Positions 33,780 through 42,299 of a stretch of DNA of 64,000 nt are shown one piece after another; position 1 is the stretch's first letter, and each line of letters opens with the position of its first letter. Position numbers and translations under genes: made by a program. Source of the stretch: Microbacterium sp. Root53 (lineage in GTDB: Bacteria; Actinomycetota; Actinomycetes; Actinomycetales; Microbacteriaceae); assembly GCF_001426925.1 (NCBI RefSeq), contig NZ_LMFR01000001.1, forward strand, positions 114,946-178,945, written 5' to 3'. The notes under the pieces are model-generated. The model saw only the letters and a list, made by a program, of their open reading frames with translations, did not search any database and was not told the origin of the DNA.

Positions 33780-34474
33780 ATCGCCCCGTCGCGGATCGCG
33801 ATCAGGTGGTCGCTGTACCGGCACGCCTCGACCAGGTCGTGCAGCACCATCACGACCGTCACGCCCCGCTCGCGGTTGAGGGTGCGCAGCAGGCGCAGGA
33901 TCTCGAGCCGGTGCGCCAGGTCGAGGTAGGTGGTGGGCTCGTCGAGCAGCAGGATCGGGGTCTGCTGGGCGAGCACCATCGCGATCCACGCGCGCTGCCG
34001 CTGACCACCCGAGAGCTCGTCGACCGGGCGGTCCGCGAGCTCCGTCATGCCCGTCGCCTCGAGCGCGTCCGACACCGCCGTTCGGTCGTCGGCCGTCCAC
34101 GCCGTGAACATCCCGCGGTGCGGGAACCGGCCGCGCTCCACCAGGTCGCGCACGGTGAGCTGCTCGGGGACCGCGCTGCTCTGGGGCAGCAGGCCGAGCA
34201 GGCGCGCCACGCGGCGCGTGGACATCCGGTGCACCGACTCGCCGTCGAGCAGCACGCGCCCCGCGTCGGGCGAGAGCACGCGGGCCATGGTCTTGAGCAG
34301 CGTCGACTTGCCGCACCCGTTGGGGCCGACGATCGCGCTGACGACGCCGGTCGGCACCGCGAGGTCGATGCCGTCGACGATCGGCGCCGCGCCGTACCCG
34401 ACGCGGAGCGACTCCACGCGGACGTCGGCGGGCGGCGCGGGCCGGCGGGTGGGGGTGAGCTGATCGGTCGTCAT
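33626..34474 (-). CDS. Iron-siderophore ABC transporter ATP-binding protein (FecE/FepC type)
   Basis: 282 aa. Walker A GPNGCGKST (50-58), Q-loop LLPQSSAVPEQLTVRDLV, signature ELSGGQRQRAW, Walker B ILLLDEPTTYLDL and switch His in VMVLHDLVEA: all hallmarks of FepC/FhuC-type ATPases. It powers ferric-siderophore uptake with the two FecCD permeases just upstream, whose genes overlap by 4 nt. The order binding protein-permease-permease-ATPase on one strand is a complete importer. Confidence 0.93.
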   Translation of the reverse strand: MTTDQLTPTRRPAPPADVRVESLRVGYGAAPIVDGIDLAVPTGVVSAIVGPNGCGKSTLLKTMARVLSPDAGRVLLDGESVHRMSTRRVARLLGLLPQSSAVPEQLTVRDLVERGRFPHRGMFTAWTADDRTAVSDALEATGMTELADRPVDELSGGQRQRAWIAMVLAQQTPILLLDEPTTYLDLAHRLEILRLLRTLNRERGVTVVMVLHDLVEACRYSDHLIAIRDGAIYASGSPAEVITPETVSAVFGVDCVTIPDPVSGMPIVVPTEPELAESDTSS

Positions 34475-35472
34475 CGTCGTCCCGTTCGGTGAAGGAGCCA
34501 GAGGAGGTAGGGCGCGCCGAGCGCGGCCGTGATCACGCCGGCCGGCAGGTCCGCGTCCTCGAGCAGGCGCTGGCCGAGCGCGTCCGCGCCGAGCACGAGG
34601 GCGGCGCCGACCAGCAGCGAGACCGAGAACGTGGCCGCCGACATCGGCCCCGCGAGGCGTCGCGCGATGTGCGGAGCGCCGAGTGCCACGAACCCGAGCG
34701 GGCCCGTGACCGCGACCGCGACGCCGGCCAGCAGCGCCGAGACCAACAGCACCGCCGCGCGCGTGCGCCGCACCGGGACCCCGGCGCCGATCGCGATGTC
34801 GTCGCCCAGCTCGACCACCGCGAGCGCGCGCAGCATCCCGAAGGCCACGGGAAGCAGCAGGATCGCCCCGAGAGCCACGATCGCGACGTGCAGGGAGTCG
34901 CGTGCGTGGAGGCTGCCCGACAGCCACACCTCGGCGGCGCCGAGGCGGCGCGGGTCGATGCGCGCCACCACGAGCGTGGTCGCGGCGCCGGCGATCGCGT
35001 GGACGCCGATGCCGACCAGCACCAGCCGCGTGCTGCTGCCGCTCGTGTGCCGCGTCAGCAACTGAATGACGGTCACGGCGGCGGCCGCTCCCACGCCGGC
35101 GGCGAGGGGCAGTGACGCGGGCGGCAGTCCGGCGCCGATGGCGGCGACCGCGGCCAGGGCGGCCCCGCCCGTGACGCCCAGGATGTCGGGCGACGCGAGC
35201 GGATTGCGCATCAGGCCCTGCATGAGGGCCCCGGCGCCGCCCAGGCACGCGCCGGCGAGCGCGGCGACGACCACGCGCGGCATCCGCAGCTCCTGCACGA
35301 TGAACGCGCTGCCGCTGTCGCCGAGGCCGATCGCGGCGCGCAGCGCGTCGAGCACCGGGATGGGCTTGGACCCGTCGACCAGGCCGAAGACGACGAGGGC
35401 CGCGATCGCGACCGCCAGCACGGCGGGCGCGGCGACGCGGGCGCGGCGCCGCGCGGCCGCGGGCGCGCTCAC
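34471..35472 (-). CDS. FecCD-family siderophore ABC permease (second subunit)
   Basis: 333 aa with about ten membrane segments. The FecCD hallmarks are LRMPRVVVAALAGACLGGAG, MQGLMRNPLASPDILGVTGG and the ATPase-coupling region ITAALGAPYLLWLLHRT. It pairs with the other permease (35469-36521) to form a heterodimeric channel like FepD/FepG. Its start overlaps the stop of that gene by 4 nt. Confidence 0.92.
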   Translation of the reverse strand: MSAPAAARRRARVAAPAVLAVAIAALVVFGLVDGSKPIPVLDALRAAIGLGDSGSAFIVQELRMPRVVVAALAGACLGGAGALMQGLMRNPLASPDILGVTGGAALAAVAAIGAGLPPASLPLAAGVGAAAAVTVIQLLTRHTSGSSTRLVLVGIGVHAIAGAATTLVVARIDPRRLGAAEVWLSGSLHARDSLHVAIVALGAILLLPVAFGMLRALAVVELGDDIAIGAGVPVRRTRAAVLLVSALLAGVAVAVTGPLGFVALGAPHIARRLAGPMSAATFSVSLLVGAALVLGADALGQRLLEDADLPAGVITAALGAPYLLWLLHRTGRR

Positions 35473-36521
35473 GACATCCCCCGGGCGCGCGCGGCGATGC
35501 GGATCAGGAAGGGCGCGCCGAGCATGGCGGTGAGCACGCCGGCTTGCACCTCTGATGGGGGAGCGACGACGCGGCCGACGATGTCGGCGACCAGCAGGAT
35601 GACCGGGCCGAGCAGCGCCGACGTGACGAGCACGTGGATGTGGCGCCCGCCGACCAGGAAGCGCGCCAGGTGCGGGGCGATCAGCCCGAGGAAGGCGATG
35701 GGGCCGGCGACCGCGACCGCGATCGCTGCGAGCGCCACGGCCGTGATGCCGGCGAGCACGCGCACGCGTCCGGGGCGCTGGCCGAGGCCGATCGCGGCCT
35801 CATCGCCGAGCGAGAGCGCGTCGAGGGGCCGGGCGAGGAGCGCGGCGGCGAGAAGCCCCACGGCCAGGAGCGGCAGGAGCGGCGGCAAGGCGGCGGAGTC
35901 GCGGCCGGCCAGGGAGCCGGCGAGCCAGTGGCGCACCTCGTCGGCGTTCGCCTCGTTCAGCGCCAGGATCGCCTGCGTCCAGGCCGAGAGCAGCAGCGAG
36001 ACCAGGGCGCCCGACAGCGTCAGCCGCAGGGGCGACAGGCCGTCGCGGCCCGTGCCGGCGAGGGCCAAGGCCAGGCCGGCGGCGGCGCCACCGCCGGCGA
36101 ACGCGACCCACACGGCCCACGTCGAGGGCATGTCGAGGAGGGCGATGAAGACCACCACGGCGAAGCCGGATCCCGCGGTGATCCCGAGCAGGGTGGGGGA
36201 GGCGAGCGGGTTGCGGGTGGATCCCTGCAGCAGCACGCCGGACACCGCGAGGCAGACGCCGGCGACCAGCCCCGACACGGTGCGCGGGAACCGCAGATCC
36301 TGGACGATCAGGTGCGCCTCGCTGCTGCGCGCGCCCAGGACCGCGTCGACCACCGCGCCGAGCGGCACGAACACCGAGCCGATGGCGACGCTGCACCACA
36401 CCGCGACGGCGAGCACCGCGACCAGCGCCACGGGGACGACGACCGCGCGCACCCGGCGGGACGCGTCGGGGCGCGCCCGGGAGACCCCGGGCGCGCCCGT
36501 CGCGGCGTCGAGAGCGGTCAC
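35469..36521 (-). CDS. FecCD-family siderophore ABC permease (first subunit)
   Basis: 350 aa from GTG at 36521, overlapping the stop of the binding-protein gene (GTGA). Family motifs: LRFPRTVSGLVAGVCLAVSG, LLQGSTRNPLASPTLLGITA, GPIAFLGLIAPHLARFLVGG and VLTAMLGAPFLIRIAARARG. A cytoplasmic basic N-terminus (SRARPDASRRVRAVVV) precedes the first helix. It is part of the iron-regulated operon headed by the binding protein. Confidence 0.92.
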   Translation of the reverse strand: MTALDAATGAPGVSRARPDASRRVRAVVVPVALVAVLAVAVWCSVAIGSVFVPLGAVVDAVLGARSSEAHLIVQDLRFPRTVSGLVAGVCLAVSGVLLQGSTRNPLASPTLLGITAGSGFAVVVFIALLDMPSTWAVWVAFAGGGAAAGLALALAGTGRDGLSPLRLTLSGALVSLLLSAWTQAILALNEANADEVRHWLAGSLAGRDSAALPPLLPLLAVGLLAAALLARPLDALSLGDEAAIGLGQRPGRVRVLAGITAVALAAIAVAVAGPIAFLGLIAPHLARFLVGGRHIHVLVTSALLGPVILLVADIVGRVVAPPSEVQAGVLTAMLGAPFLIRIAARARGMS

Positions 36522-37507
36522 TCCGCCTCGGCGAAGTACGCCTCGAGGTCGGCGAGCAGCGCGTTCGCCGCGCCGATGCCGCCGCCCAGGTTCCAGTGGC
36601 TCTCGTCCACCTCGACGACCTTGCCCGCCTTCACGGCCGACAGGCCCTGCCAGAGCTCGGTCGAGGTCCAGCGCTCGATCTGCTCGTCGACGGTCTGGGT
36701 GCCCTGCTGGGCGTAGTGGTCGGCCGAGACCATCTCGAAGATGACGTCGCCGTCCATCTCGGGGATGCGCTCCTCGGAGATCTCGATGAGCTGCTCCGAG
36801 GCCTCCCAGTCCGCGACGGTCTGCGCCTCGGGGCGCTGCAGGCCCGTGTCGCGGACGACCGAGCCCGGGAAGCCGGTCAGGTAGATGCGCACCTGGTCGG
36901 GCATGAAGCGGATGATCGACACCTCGGTGTCGCCCTGGCCGGCCTCGTCCAGCGCGGCGCCGATCTCGGCCGCGCGGGCCTCGTAGTCGGCGACGATCTC
37001 GGCGCCCTCGTCTTCGAGGCACAGGGCCTCGGCGTACACGCCGACGTTCTCCTTCCAGGCCACGCCGATGGTCTCGGTGAACACGGTGGGGGCGATCTGC
37101 GACAGCTGGTCGTAGAGCGCCTCGTGGCGCAGCTTGGAGCCGAGGATCAGGTCGGGCTCGAGCGCGGCGATCGCCTCGAGGTCGGGCTCGATCTCCGTGC
37201 CGACCACCTCGGCCTCCTCGACCTCGGCGGGCAGGTAGTCGTACCAGTCCTCGGTCCACGGCGAGACGACGCCGACGGGGGTCACGCCGAGCGCGAGGGT
37301 GCTGTCCGTCTCGCCCTGGCCCAGGGTCACGACGCGCTGCGGGGCGCACTCGACATCCGTGGTGCCCATGGCGTGCTCGACGGTCACGCTCTCGGGGGCG
37401 TCGGCTTCGGCGGGCGCGGCGGACGTCGCGGCGGGCGACGAGCAGGCGGCGAGGGTCAGGGGGAGGGCGAGCGCCAGGGCGACTGCGGCGCGACGGAGCT
37501 GGGGCAT
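36518..37507 (-). CDS. Iron-siderophore substrate-binding lipoprotein (FepB/FhuD class)
   Basis: 329 aa with the signal peptide LRRAAVALALALPLTLAACS (lipobox LAAC). Periplasmic_binding_2 features: APQRVVTLGQGETDSTLALG, LGVTPVGVVSPW, IAALEPDLILGSKLRHEALY and the C-terminal WQGLSAVKAGKVVEVDESHW. It captures a ferric siderophore outside the membrane. It is the first gene of the importer operon and sits 37 nt downstream of an IdeR/DtxR-type box, so it should be repressed by iron. Confidence 0.93.
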   Translation of the reverse strand: MPQLRRAAVALALALPLTLAACSSPAATSAAPAEADAPESVTVEHAMGTTDVECAPQRVVTLGQGETDSTLALGVTPVGVVSPWTEDWYDYLPAEVEEAEVVGTEIEPDLEAIAALEPDLILGSKLRHEALYDQLSQIAPTVFTETIGVAWKENVGVYAEALCLEDEGAEIVADYEARAAEIGAALDEAGQGDTEVSIIRFMPDQVRIYLTGFPGSVVRDTGLQRPEAQTVADWEASEQLIEISEERIPEMDGDVIFEMVSADHYAQQGTQTVDEQIERWTSTELWQGLSAVKAGKVVEVDESHWNLGGGIGAANALLADLEAYFAEAE

Positions 37508-37543
37508 GGTGGGAATCTCCGGGTGAGGGGGATGAATGCCGAA

Positions 37544-37562
37544 TTAGGCAACCCTTACCTTA
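37544..37562 (-). promoter_or_regulatory. IdeR/DtxR iron box upstream of the siderophore operon
   Basis: TTAGGCAACCCTTACCTTA matches the 19-bp DtxR/IdeR consensus TWAGGTTAGSCTAACCTWA at 15 positions, including both conserved ends. Its position just upstream of the binding-protein gene predicts iron-dependent repression. Confidence 0.85.
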
Positions 37563-37612
37563 GTCAGACCGGACCCGCGGACTCGAATCCATCCGTGTAT
37601 CGACGCCGCCCC

Positions 37613-37984
37613 TCAGGCGCCGACCTCGGCGTCGTAGCGGTCGCCGGCGCGCTCGACCTGCGGGAGCGTGGCCGTCGTCCACGCCCACAGGGCGTCGATG
37701 AGGTCCTGGAGCGTCTTGCCGAGCGCCGAGATGCGGTACTCGACCGCCACCGGACGCGTGGCGATCACGACGCGATCGACCATTCCGTTGCGCTCCAGGC
37801 GGCGCAGCGTCGCGGTCAGCGACTTCTGCGTCACGGCGGGGATCTCGCGGCGCAGCTCGCTGAAGCGTCGCGGGCGCTCGCACAGGGTCTCGAGCACCTG
37901 CAGGGACCACTTGTCGAGCACCTGCGCCAGCAGCTCGCGGTGCTCCGGAGTGAGCTGAGCCGGGGCGGTGGGGGTTTCGTGCAT
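37613..37984 (-). CDS. HxlR-family winged-helix regulator
   Basis: 123 aa from the ATG at 37984. Typical HxlR layout: LLAQVLDKWSLQVLETLCER, RRFSELRREIPAVTQKSLTA, TLRRLERNGMVDRVVIATRP and the wing VEYRISALGKTLQDLIDALW. HxlR proteins are small dimeric regulators often sensing thiol or aldehyde stress. The usual N-terminal cysteine is absent (a Cys occurs only in ETLCERP). It diverges from the frameshifted ridA gene and probably controlled it. Confidence 0.9.
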   Translation of the reverse strand: MHETPTAPAQLTPEHRELLAQVLDKWSLQVLETLCERPRRFSELRREIPAVTQKSLTATLRRLERNGMVDRVVIATRPVAVEYRISALGKTLQDLIDALWAWTTATLPQVERAGDRYDAEVGA

Positions 37985-38000
37985 GACACCTAGGAACCGG

Positions 38001-38284
38001 ATCGCGACCGGGGACCTCGCGGGGGCAGCTCGCCCACGCGCTCCGCAACACGGGCCGCGGTCTCGCCGCGGCCGGCGCGACGCTCGCGGACGTCGTGCGG
38101 CTGCGCTTCTACCTGAAGGACTGGCAGCCCGAGAAGTACCCCGAGTTCGCGGCGGGCCTCGAGCTGGTCGCCGAGGAGCTGAAGCTCCCGAACCCGCTCC
38201 CGCCGGTGTCGGCCATCGGCGTCGACTACCTGTTCGAGCCCGACGTCCTCCGTCGAGGGCGAGGCGTACGCCGTCCTCGACTGA
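38001..38284 (+). pseudogene. ridA: RidA (YjgF/UK114) family gene, 5'-truncated and frameshifted
   Basis: Reading across frames reconstructs ATGDLAG, then QLAHALRNTGRGLAAAGATL, VVRLRFYLKDWQPEKYPEFA and PLPPVSAIGVDYLFEPDVL, then VEGEAYAVLD and stop at 38282-38284. That is a RidA enamine/imine deaminase, but it needs one frame shift in the GGGGG run near 38027 and another in the CTCC near 38250. The N-terminal 30 or so residues with the start codon are also missing. No single open frame covers it. RidA genes often accompany flavin amine oxidases such as the next gene. Confidence 0.7.
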
Positions 38285-38300
38285 GCCGCACTGCCGGCAC

Positions 38301-38320
38301 GGGCCCGCACTGGCGGGCCC
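38301..38320 (+). terminator. Short hairpin between ridA remnant and amine oxidase gene
   Basis: GGGCCCGC (38301-38308), loop ACTG, GCGGGCCC (38313-38320). An 8-bp stem without a T-run, so a weak candidate terminator or part of the leader of the following gene. Confidence 0.4.
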
Positions 38321-38347
38321 GGGCCGCGCCCGTGGCATCCTGGGGCC

Positions 38348-39484
38348 GTGACGGAGCGCATCGAGACGGTCGTGATCGGCGGGGGACTGATGGGGTCCGC
38401 TGCGGCGTGGCAGCTGGCGCGGCGCGGCCGTGAGGTCCTGCTGCTCGAGCGCTTCGAGCAGCTGCACCACCACGGCGCCTCGCACGGGACCACCCGCAAC
38501 TTCAATGTCGGGTACACCCAGCCCCACTACCTCGAGCTCGTGACCGAGGCCGGGCGGCTGTGGCGCGAGCTCGAGTCCGAGTCGGGCGCGGACATCCTGG
38601 ATCTGGTCGGCCAGACCAACCACGGCAAGGGCGTCCCCGACGACCACGCGGACATCCTGCGAGCGCACGGCATCGCCGCGGAGTGGCTCGCGGTCGACGA
38701 GGCGCGCGAGCGCTGGCGCGGCATCGCGTTCGACACCAAGGTGCTGTACACGCCCGACGGCGGGCGGCTGAACCCCGAGCGTGCGATCGCCGCCTTCCAG
38801 GCGGTCGCCGTGGAGCGCGGCGGCCGCGTGAGGCACGGGGCACGCGTTCTGCGCATCGGCGAGATGTCCGGCGGCGCGGTCGAGGTCGTGACGGAGGGCG
38901 AGACCTACCTCGCCGAGCAGGTGATCGTCACGGTGGGCGGCTGGACGGACAAGCTCGTCGGCGGCCTCGTGTCGTACCCGCGCCTGATCGTGACCCAGGA
39001 GCAGCCCGCCCACTTCGCCGTGACCGACCACGAGGCCGACTGGCCGAGCTTCAACCACGTGCGCGCGCTCGGCGATCCGCAGTACGACTACTGGCATTCC
39101 AACATCTACGGCATGCTCACGCCCGGCGAGGGAGTCAAGGCCGGATGGCACGCGGTCGGCCCGCACGTCGACCCGGACGACCGCTCCTACGAGTACGAGC
39201 CGAAGATGATGGAGCACCTGCGGCGATACGCCCGCGAGTACCTCATCGGCACGGACCCGGACCGGTTCGCGGCCGTGAGCTGCACGTACACCACCACGCC
39301 CGACGAGGCGTTCGTCCTGGACCGCCGCGGCCCGATCATCCTCGGCGCCGGCTTCTCGGGTCAGGGCGCGAAGTTCACTCCGGCGATCGGCCGCGTGCTC
39401 GCCGACTTCGTGACCGAGCCGGAGGCGAAGCCCATCCCCGCGTTCGCCGCCGACCGGTTCGGGACCGCCGTCAAGGGGTGGTGA
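38348..39484 (+). CDS. FAD-dependent sarcosine oxidase / N-methyl amino acid oxidase family (MSOX/SolA type)
   Basis: 378 aa, GTG start. FAD-binding Rossmann motif VVIGGGLMGSAAAWQLARRG, then EVLLLERFEQLHHHGASHGT (family signature) and a C-terminal VSCTYTTTPDEAFVLDRRGP region. The Cys there corresponds to the residue that covalently holds FAD in monomeric sarcosine oxidases. It oxidises an N-methyl or secondary amine to imine plus hydrogen peroxide; the adjacent RidA would have hydrolysed imines. It is the only intact gene in a 2.9-kb stretch of remnants. Confidence 0.9.
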   Translation: MTERIETVVIGGGLMGSAAAWQLARRGREVLLLERFEQLHHHGASHGTTRNFNVGYTQPHYLELVTEAGRLWRELESESGADILDLVGQTNHGKGVPDDHADILRAHGIAAEWLAVDEARERWRGIAFDTKVLYTPDGGRLNPERAIAAFQAVAVERGGRVRHGARVLRIGEMSGGAVEVVTEGETYLAEQVIVTVGGWTDKLVGGLVSYPRLIVTQEQPAHFAVTDHEADWPSFNHVRALGDPQYDYWHSNIYGMLTPGEGVKAGWHAVGPHVDPDDRSYEYEPKMMEHLRRYAREYLIGTDPDRFAAVSCTYTTTPDEAFVLDRRGPIILGAGFSGQGAKFTPAIGRVLADFVTEPEAKPIPAFAADRFGTAVKGW

Positions 39485-39705
39485 GCGACTCCACGATCGC
39501 GGCGACGCTCGCGACCACGACCTCGCGTCGCCGGGCCGCGCGCTCGGGGGTGCCGGCGGCATCGCCCGCGTAGAGGTGCTCGACCGAGCGGAAGACCTGC
39601 CATCCGTCGGCCAGCGTGACGATCGACAGCAGCAGGTCGGCCGCGGCGCGGTCGTCGAGCTGCGGCAGCGCGTGGCGCACCTGCGCGACCAGACCCCCGT
39701 CGCCC
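39471..39705 (-). pseudogene. TetR-family regulator, C-terminal remnant
   Basis: The minus frame reads VAQVRHALPQLDDRAAADLL, LSIVTLADGWQVFRSVEHLY and ends VVVASVAAIVESLTTP. This is a TetR C-terminal domain. The N-terminal HTH is absent: at about 39705-39714 the sequence switches into a plus-strand membrane-protein tail. The last 14 nt overlap the end of the amine oxidase gene. Confidence 0.6.
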
Positions 39706-39713
39706 CGCCCTCG

Positions 39714-39926
39714 GTCCACGTCCGCGCAGTCATCACCTGGATCGCGATCTTCCCGCTCGTCACGCTCGGGTTCTACGCGATCGCCCCGTTCTCGGCCGAC
39801 TGGTCGCCCATCCTGCGGGCGTTCGTCCTCACGCTCGTCGTCGTGCCGCTCGCGGTCTACCTCGTCGTGCCGCAGCTGATGCGCGCCTGGATGGCGATCG
39901 CCCGCCGCCGCGCCGCGCGCGCATAG
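39714..39926 (+). pseudogene. Membrane-anchored antibiotic-biosynthesis-monooxygenase (ABM)-type protein, C-terminal remnant
   Basis: Encodes VHVRAVITWIAIFPLVTLGF, then a short loop, LRAFVLTLVVVPLAVYLVVP and QLMRAWMAIARRRAARA before the stop. Two or three hydrophobic helices with the TW-IxFPLVT pattern resemble the C-terminal tail of ABM-domain membrane proteins. No start codon or ABM domain is present upstream. It was probably divergent from the tetR gene, and a single deletion removed both 5' halves. Confidence 0.5.
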
Positions 39927-39935
39927 CGCGTCGCG

Positions 39936-39990
39936 CGCCGAGATCACACCGGTCCCGCCGAGGTCACATCCGCGCGGTGAGATCACCCGC
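39936..39990. repeat. Three degenerate ~20-nt direct repeats at the symporter deletion junction
   Basis: CGCCGAGATCACACC (39936), CGCCGAGGTCACATCC (39956) and CGGTGAGATCACCCGC (39975) are spaced 19-20 nt apart. They sit between the ABM-type remnant and the symporter fragment. They may be a regulatory array or a replication-slippage product. Confidence 0.5.
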
Positions 39991-40498
39991 ATCCGTGACG
40001 TTCCCGACTGTGCTGCGCAACGCGGTCGAGAAGGTCGGCATCAGCCGGCGGGTGGCCGACTTCACGCTGTCGATCGGCATGACCATGGGCTCGTGCGGCG
40101 CGGTGCTGAACTACACGATCGTCGTGCTGTTCCTCGCGCAGGCGGGCGGCGTCGACCTCACGATCGGGCAGGTCGTGCTCGGGATGGCGCTCGCCATCCT
40201 GCTCAACATGGGCACGATCACGGTCCCGGGCGGCTTCCCGGTGGTCGCGATGTTCCTCGCGACCTCGGTGGGTCTCCCGATCGAGGCCGTCGGCCTGCTG
40301 ATCGCGGTGGACTGGTTCACGGGGGTGCTGCGCACGTTCCTGAACGTGAACGGCGACACCCTCGTGGCCATGCTCGTGGCGCAGAACACGAACGAGATCG
40401 ACCGCGACGTCTACAACGGCACGAAGTCCGTGACGACGGAGGATATCGACCTCGAGGAGCGCCGCGAGGCCTTCGAGAAGGCCGACGCCGCCGACTGA
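39977..40498 (+). pseudogene. Dicarboxylate/amino-acid:cation symporter (DAACS, GltP/SdcS-like), C-terminal fragment
   Basis: About 165 residues corresponding to the C-terminal 40% of a roughly 430-aa DAACS transporter: VLRNAVEKVGISRRVADFTL, SIGMTMGSCGAVLNYTIVVL, ATSVGLPIEAVGLLIAVDWF (HP2/TM8 region) and VLRTFLNVNGDTLVAMLVAQ. Everything before HP2 is missing, and the GTG at 39977 is unlikely to be a native start. The upstream bases hold three degenerate 19-20-nt repeats. It is convergent with the J-domain gene. Confidence 0.65.
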
Positions 40499-40520
40499 GC
40501 GCCACCGAGCGTGGCCCCGC

Positions 40521-41447
40521 TCAGACGAATCGGATCGTGCTCTGCAGGCGCGTGCGGACGTCGAAGAGCTCGTTGCCGCCGATGGGGCGCGCGCCCGGCA
40601 CCCCGCCGCGGAGCACGGTGCCGAGGGCGTTGCGTCCCACGACCACCACGGGCACGCCGCGGACGCTGCCGAGGGGCGAGATCGCCTGGGCGAGATCCTC
40701 GTCCGGAAGCACCAGGACCGCGCCTCCGAACCGGACCCGGGCGGCGCGGGACACCACGCGCATCCGACGCAGCAGGCCGGCGATCGGCGCGTGGGGGCCC
40801 ACGTCGGGGCCGATGATCTCGCCGCGCCGGAAGCGGACGACATCCCCGAAGTCCTCGGACATCACGCCGTACAGTCCCGATGGGCTGAGGACGACATGGT
40901 CGAGCTTGTCCTCCGGGTCGTCGCCGATCGCGACGTCGTGCCACACGGTGAACCCCATGCCGAGGTCGGCGATCGTGCGCGCCGTGCCCTCCTCGGCCAG
41001 CGCGTCGGCCAGCATGCGCTTCAGTTCCCGCGGAGCCCCGCGCACCAGCGCCGGGTCGTAGGGATCGGGGACCTCCACGCCACGGCCCGCCCACTCGCGG
41101 ATCAGGTCGAGGTACCGTTCCCGGCGCCATCCGCCGGGGTGGCCGTACGACCGGGCGCGCGGGCGGGTGTCCGCACGCGCGGTCGGGGTGCTCCATCCGC
41201 GCCAGACGGCGCCCGCGTCGCTCCCGGCCGCGAAGCCGTGGCCCCGGTCGTACGCCGCACGGCCCTCGGGCGTGCCGATCAGCTCCCACGCGCGCTGCAC
41301 CTGGATGAACATCGTCGCGTCGCCGCCGGTGTCGGGGTGCGTCTGCCGGAGCCGCAGCCGGTACGAGCGGCGCAGCTCGGCCTCGTCGACCGTCGGCTCG
41401 ACGCCGAGAACCTCGTACGCCGAGCTCGAGAGCGGGCTGTCGAACAT
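40521..41447 (-). CDS. J-domain protein with NERD-like C-terminal region
   Basis: 308 aa from the ATG at 41447 behind GGAGGAG. Residues about 7-65 are a DnaJ domain with the diagnostic HPD (QTHPDTGGD) and the surrounding helices (SAYEVLGVEPTVDEAELRRS; FIQVQRAWELIGTPEGRAAY). After a Gly/Arg linker, the C-terminal half contains KLDHVVLSPSGLYGVMSEDF, which resembles the core strand of NERD (nuclease-related) domains. Possible role: recruiting Hsp70 to a nucleic-acid or stress-related function. The NERD assignment is tentative. Confidence 0.75.
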   Translation of the reverse strand: MFDSPLSSSAYEVLGVEPTVDEAELRRSYRLRLRQTHPDTGGDATMFIQVQRAWELIGTPEGRAAYDRGHGFAAGSDAGAVWRGWSTPTARADTRPRARSYGHPGGWRRERYLDLIREWAGRGVEVPDPYDPALVRGAPRELKRMLADALAEEGTARTIADLGMGFTVWHDVAIGDDPEDKLDHVVLSPSGLYGVMSEDFGDVVRFRRGEIIGPDVGPHAPIAGLLRRMRVVSRAARVRFGGAVLVLPDEDLAQAISPLGSVRGVPVVVVGRNALGTVLRGGVPGARPIGGNELFDVRTRLQSTIRFV

Positions 41448-41579
41448 GGTGCTCCTCCGGGCAAGGTGTCCAGGGTATCCCTCGACGCACCGGCAGTGCC
41501 CCGGTGGTCCCGCGCGATCCGGTGCGGATGTGCCCTTCTGCGCACCCAAAAGGGCCGCTAGGCACCCGGACGCCCGGCG

Positions 41580-42299
41580 TCAGCCCTCGGGCATCTCCCC
41601 GAATCCCCCCTCGATCAGGTCCTCCAGGGTCTGCACCGCCTCGCGGGCGTCGGGGCCCGTCGCCTCGATCCGCACGACGTGGTCGCCCGTGGCGCCGAGG
41701 GCGAGGAGCGCGACGAGGCTGGCGGCGTTCGCGGGGCCCCTCCCGGCCGTGAGGTCCGTGACCCGGATGTCGGAGGCGAAGCCCGCGGCGGCGCGCGCCA
41801 AGGTGCCCGCCGGGCGCGAGTGCAGGCCGAGGGGGTTGCGGATCGTCACCTCGGCGGACGCCCGATCGCCGCCGCCGTCGTCGTCCGGCTCGGAACCGGC
41901 GGGCTCGGCGTCGCCGCGCCGCTTGGCGCCCAGCGCGCCGTCCGCCTCCGCGGCGACCTCGTCGAGCGTGCCGCCGCCGGCCGCCCGCACGAGCGCGGCC
42001 GTCGTCCCCTCCACGAGGGGGCCGTCGCTGATCCGCACGGGATGCCCGCTGGAGCGCAGGTCCAGGGCGAACTCCGCGCTGATCACGGCCGAGCCGAGGT
42101 CGGTCAGCACCACGACGCCGTCCGCGTCGGCGAGCGCGTCGATGGCGTCGGCGATCGCGACGGCATCCGTGCCGAACCCGTCGGCCGCGCCCGCCGCGAG
42201 CCGCACCGGCGGCGGATCGCCGTGCACCATCTGCATCGCCAGGTCCACGGTCGCCCGGGCGAGCGGCTCGCTGTGCGAGACGATCACGAGGCCGATCAC
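41580..42299 (-). CDS. dhaM: PTS-dependent dihydroxyacetone kinase phosphotransferase subunit DhaM
   Basis: 239 aa from GTG overlapping the dhaL stop (GTGA). The N-terminal EIIA-Man-like domain contains the phospho-accepting His9 in IGLVIVSHSEPLARA and VVVLTDLGSAVISAEFALDL. An acidic linker follows, then an HPr domain with IRNPLGLHSRPAGTLARAAA (active His). The EI-like third domain of E. coli DhaM is absent, the usual two-domain form in many Gram-positives. It relays phosphate from PEP through EI/HPr to DhaL-bound ADP. Confidence 0.93.
   Translation of the reverse strand: MIGLVIVSHSEPLARATVDLAMQMVHGDPPPVRLAAGAADGFGTDAVAIADAIDALADADGVVVLTDLGSAVISAEFALDLRSSGHPVRISDGPLVEGTTAALVRAAGGGTLDEVAAEADGALGAKRRGDAEPAGSEPDDDGGGDRASAEVTIRNPLGLHSRPAGTLARAAAGFASDIRVTDLTAGRGPANAASLVALLALGATGDHVVRIEATGPDAREAVQTLEDLIEGGFGEMPEG

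Noticed and set aside
39977..40498. Short but complete symporter gene
   Set aside because: The DAACS family needs the N-terminal six helices and HP1; only the HP2-TM8 part is present and the GTG start has no native context.
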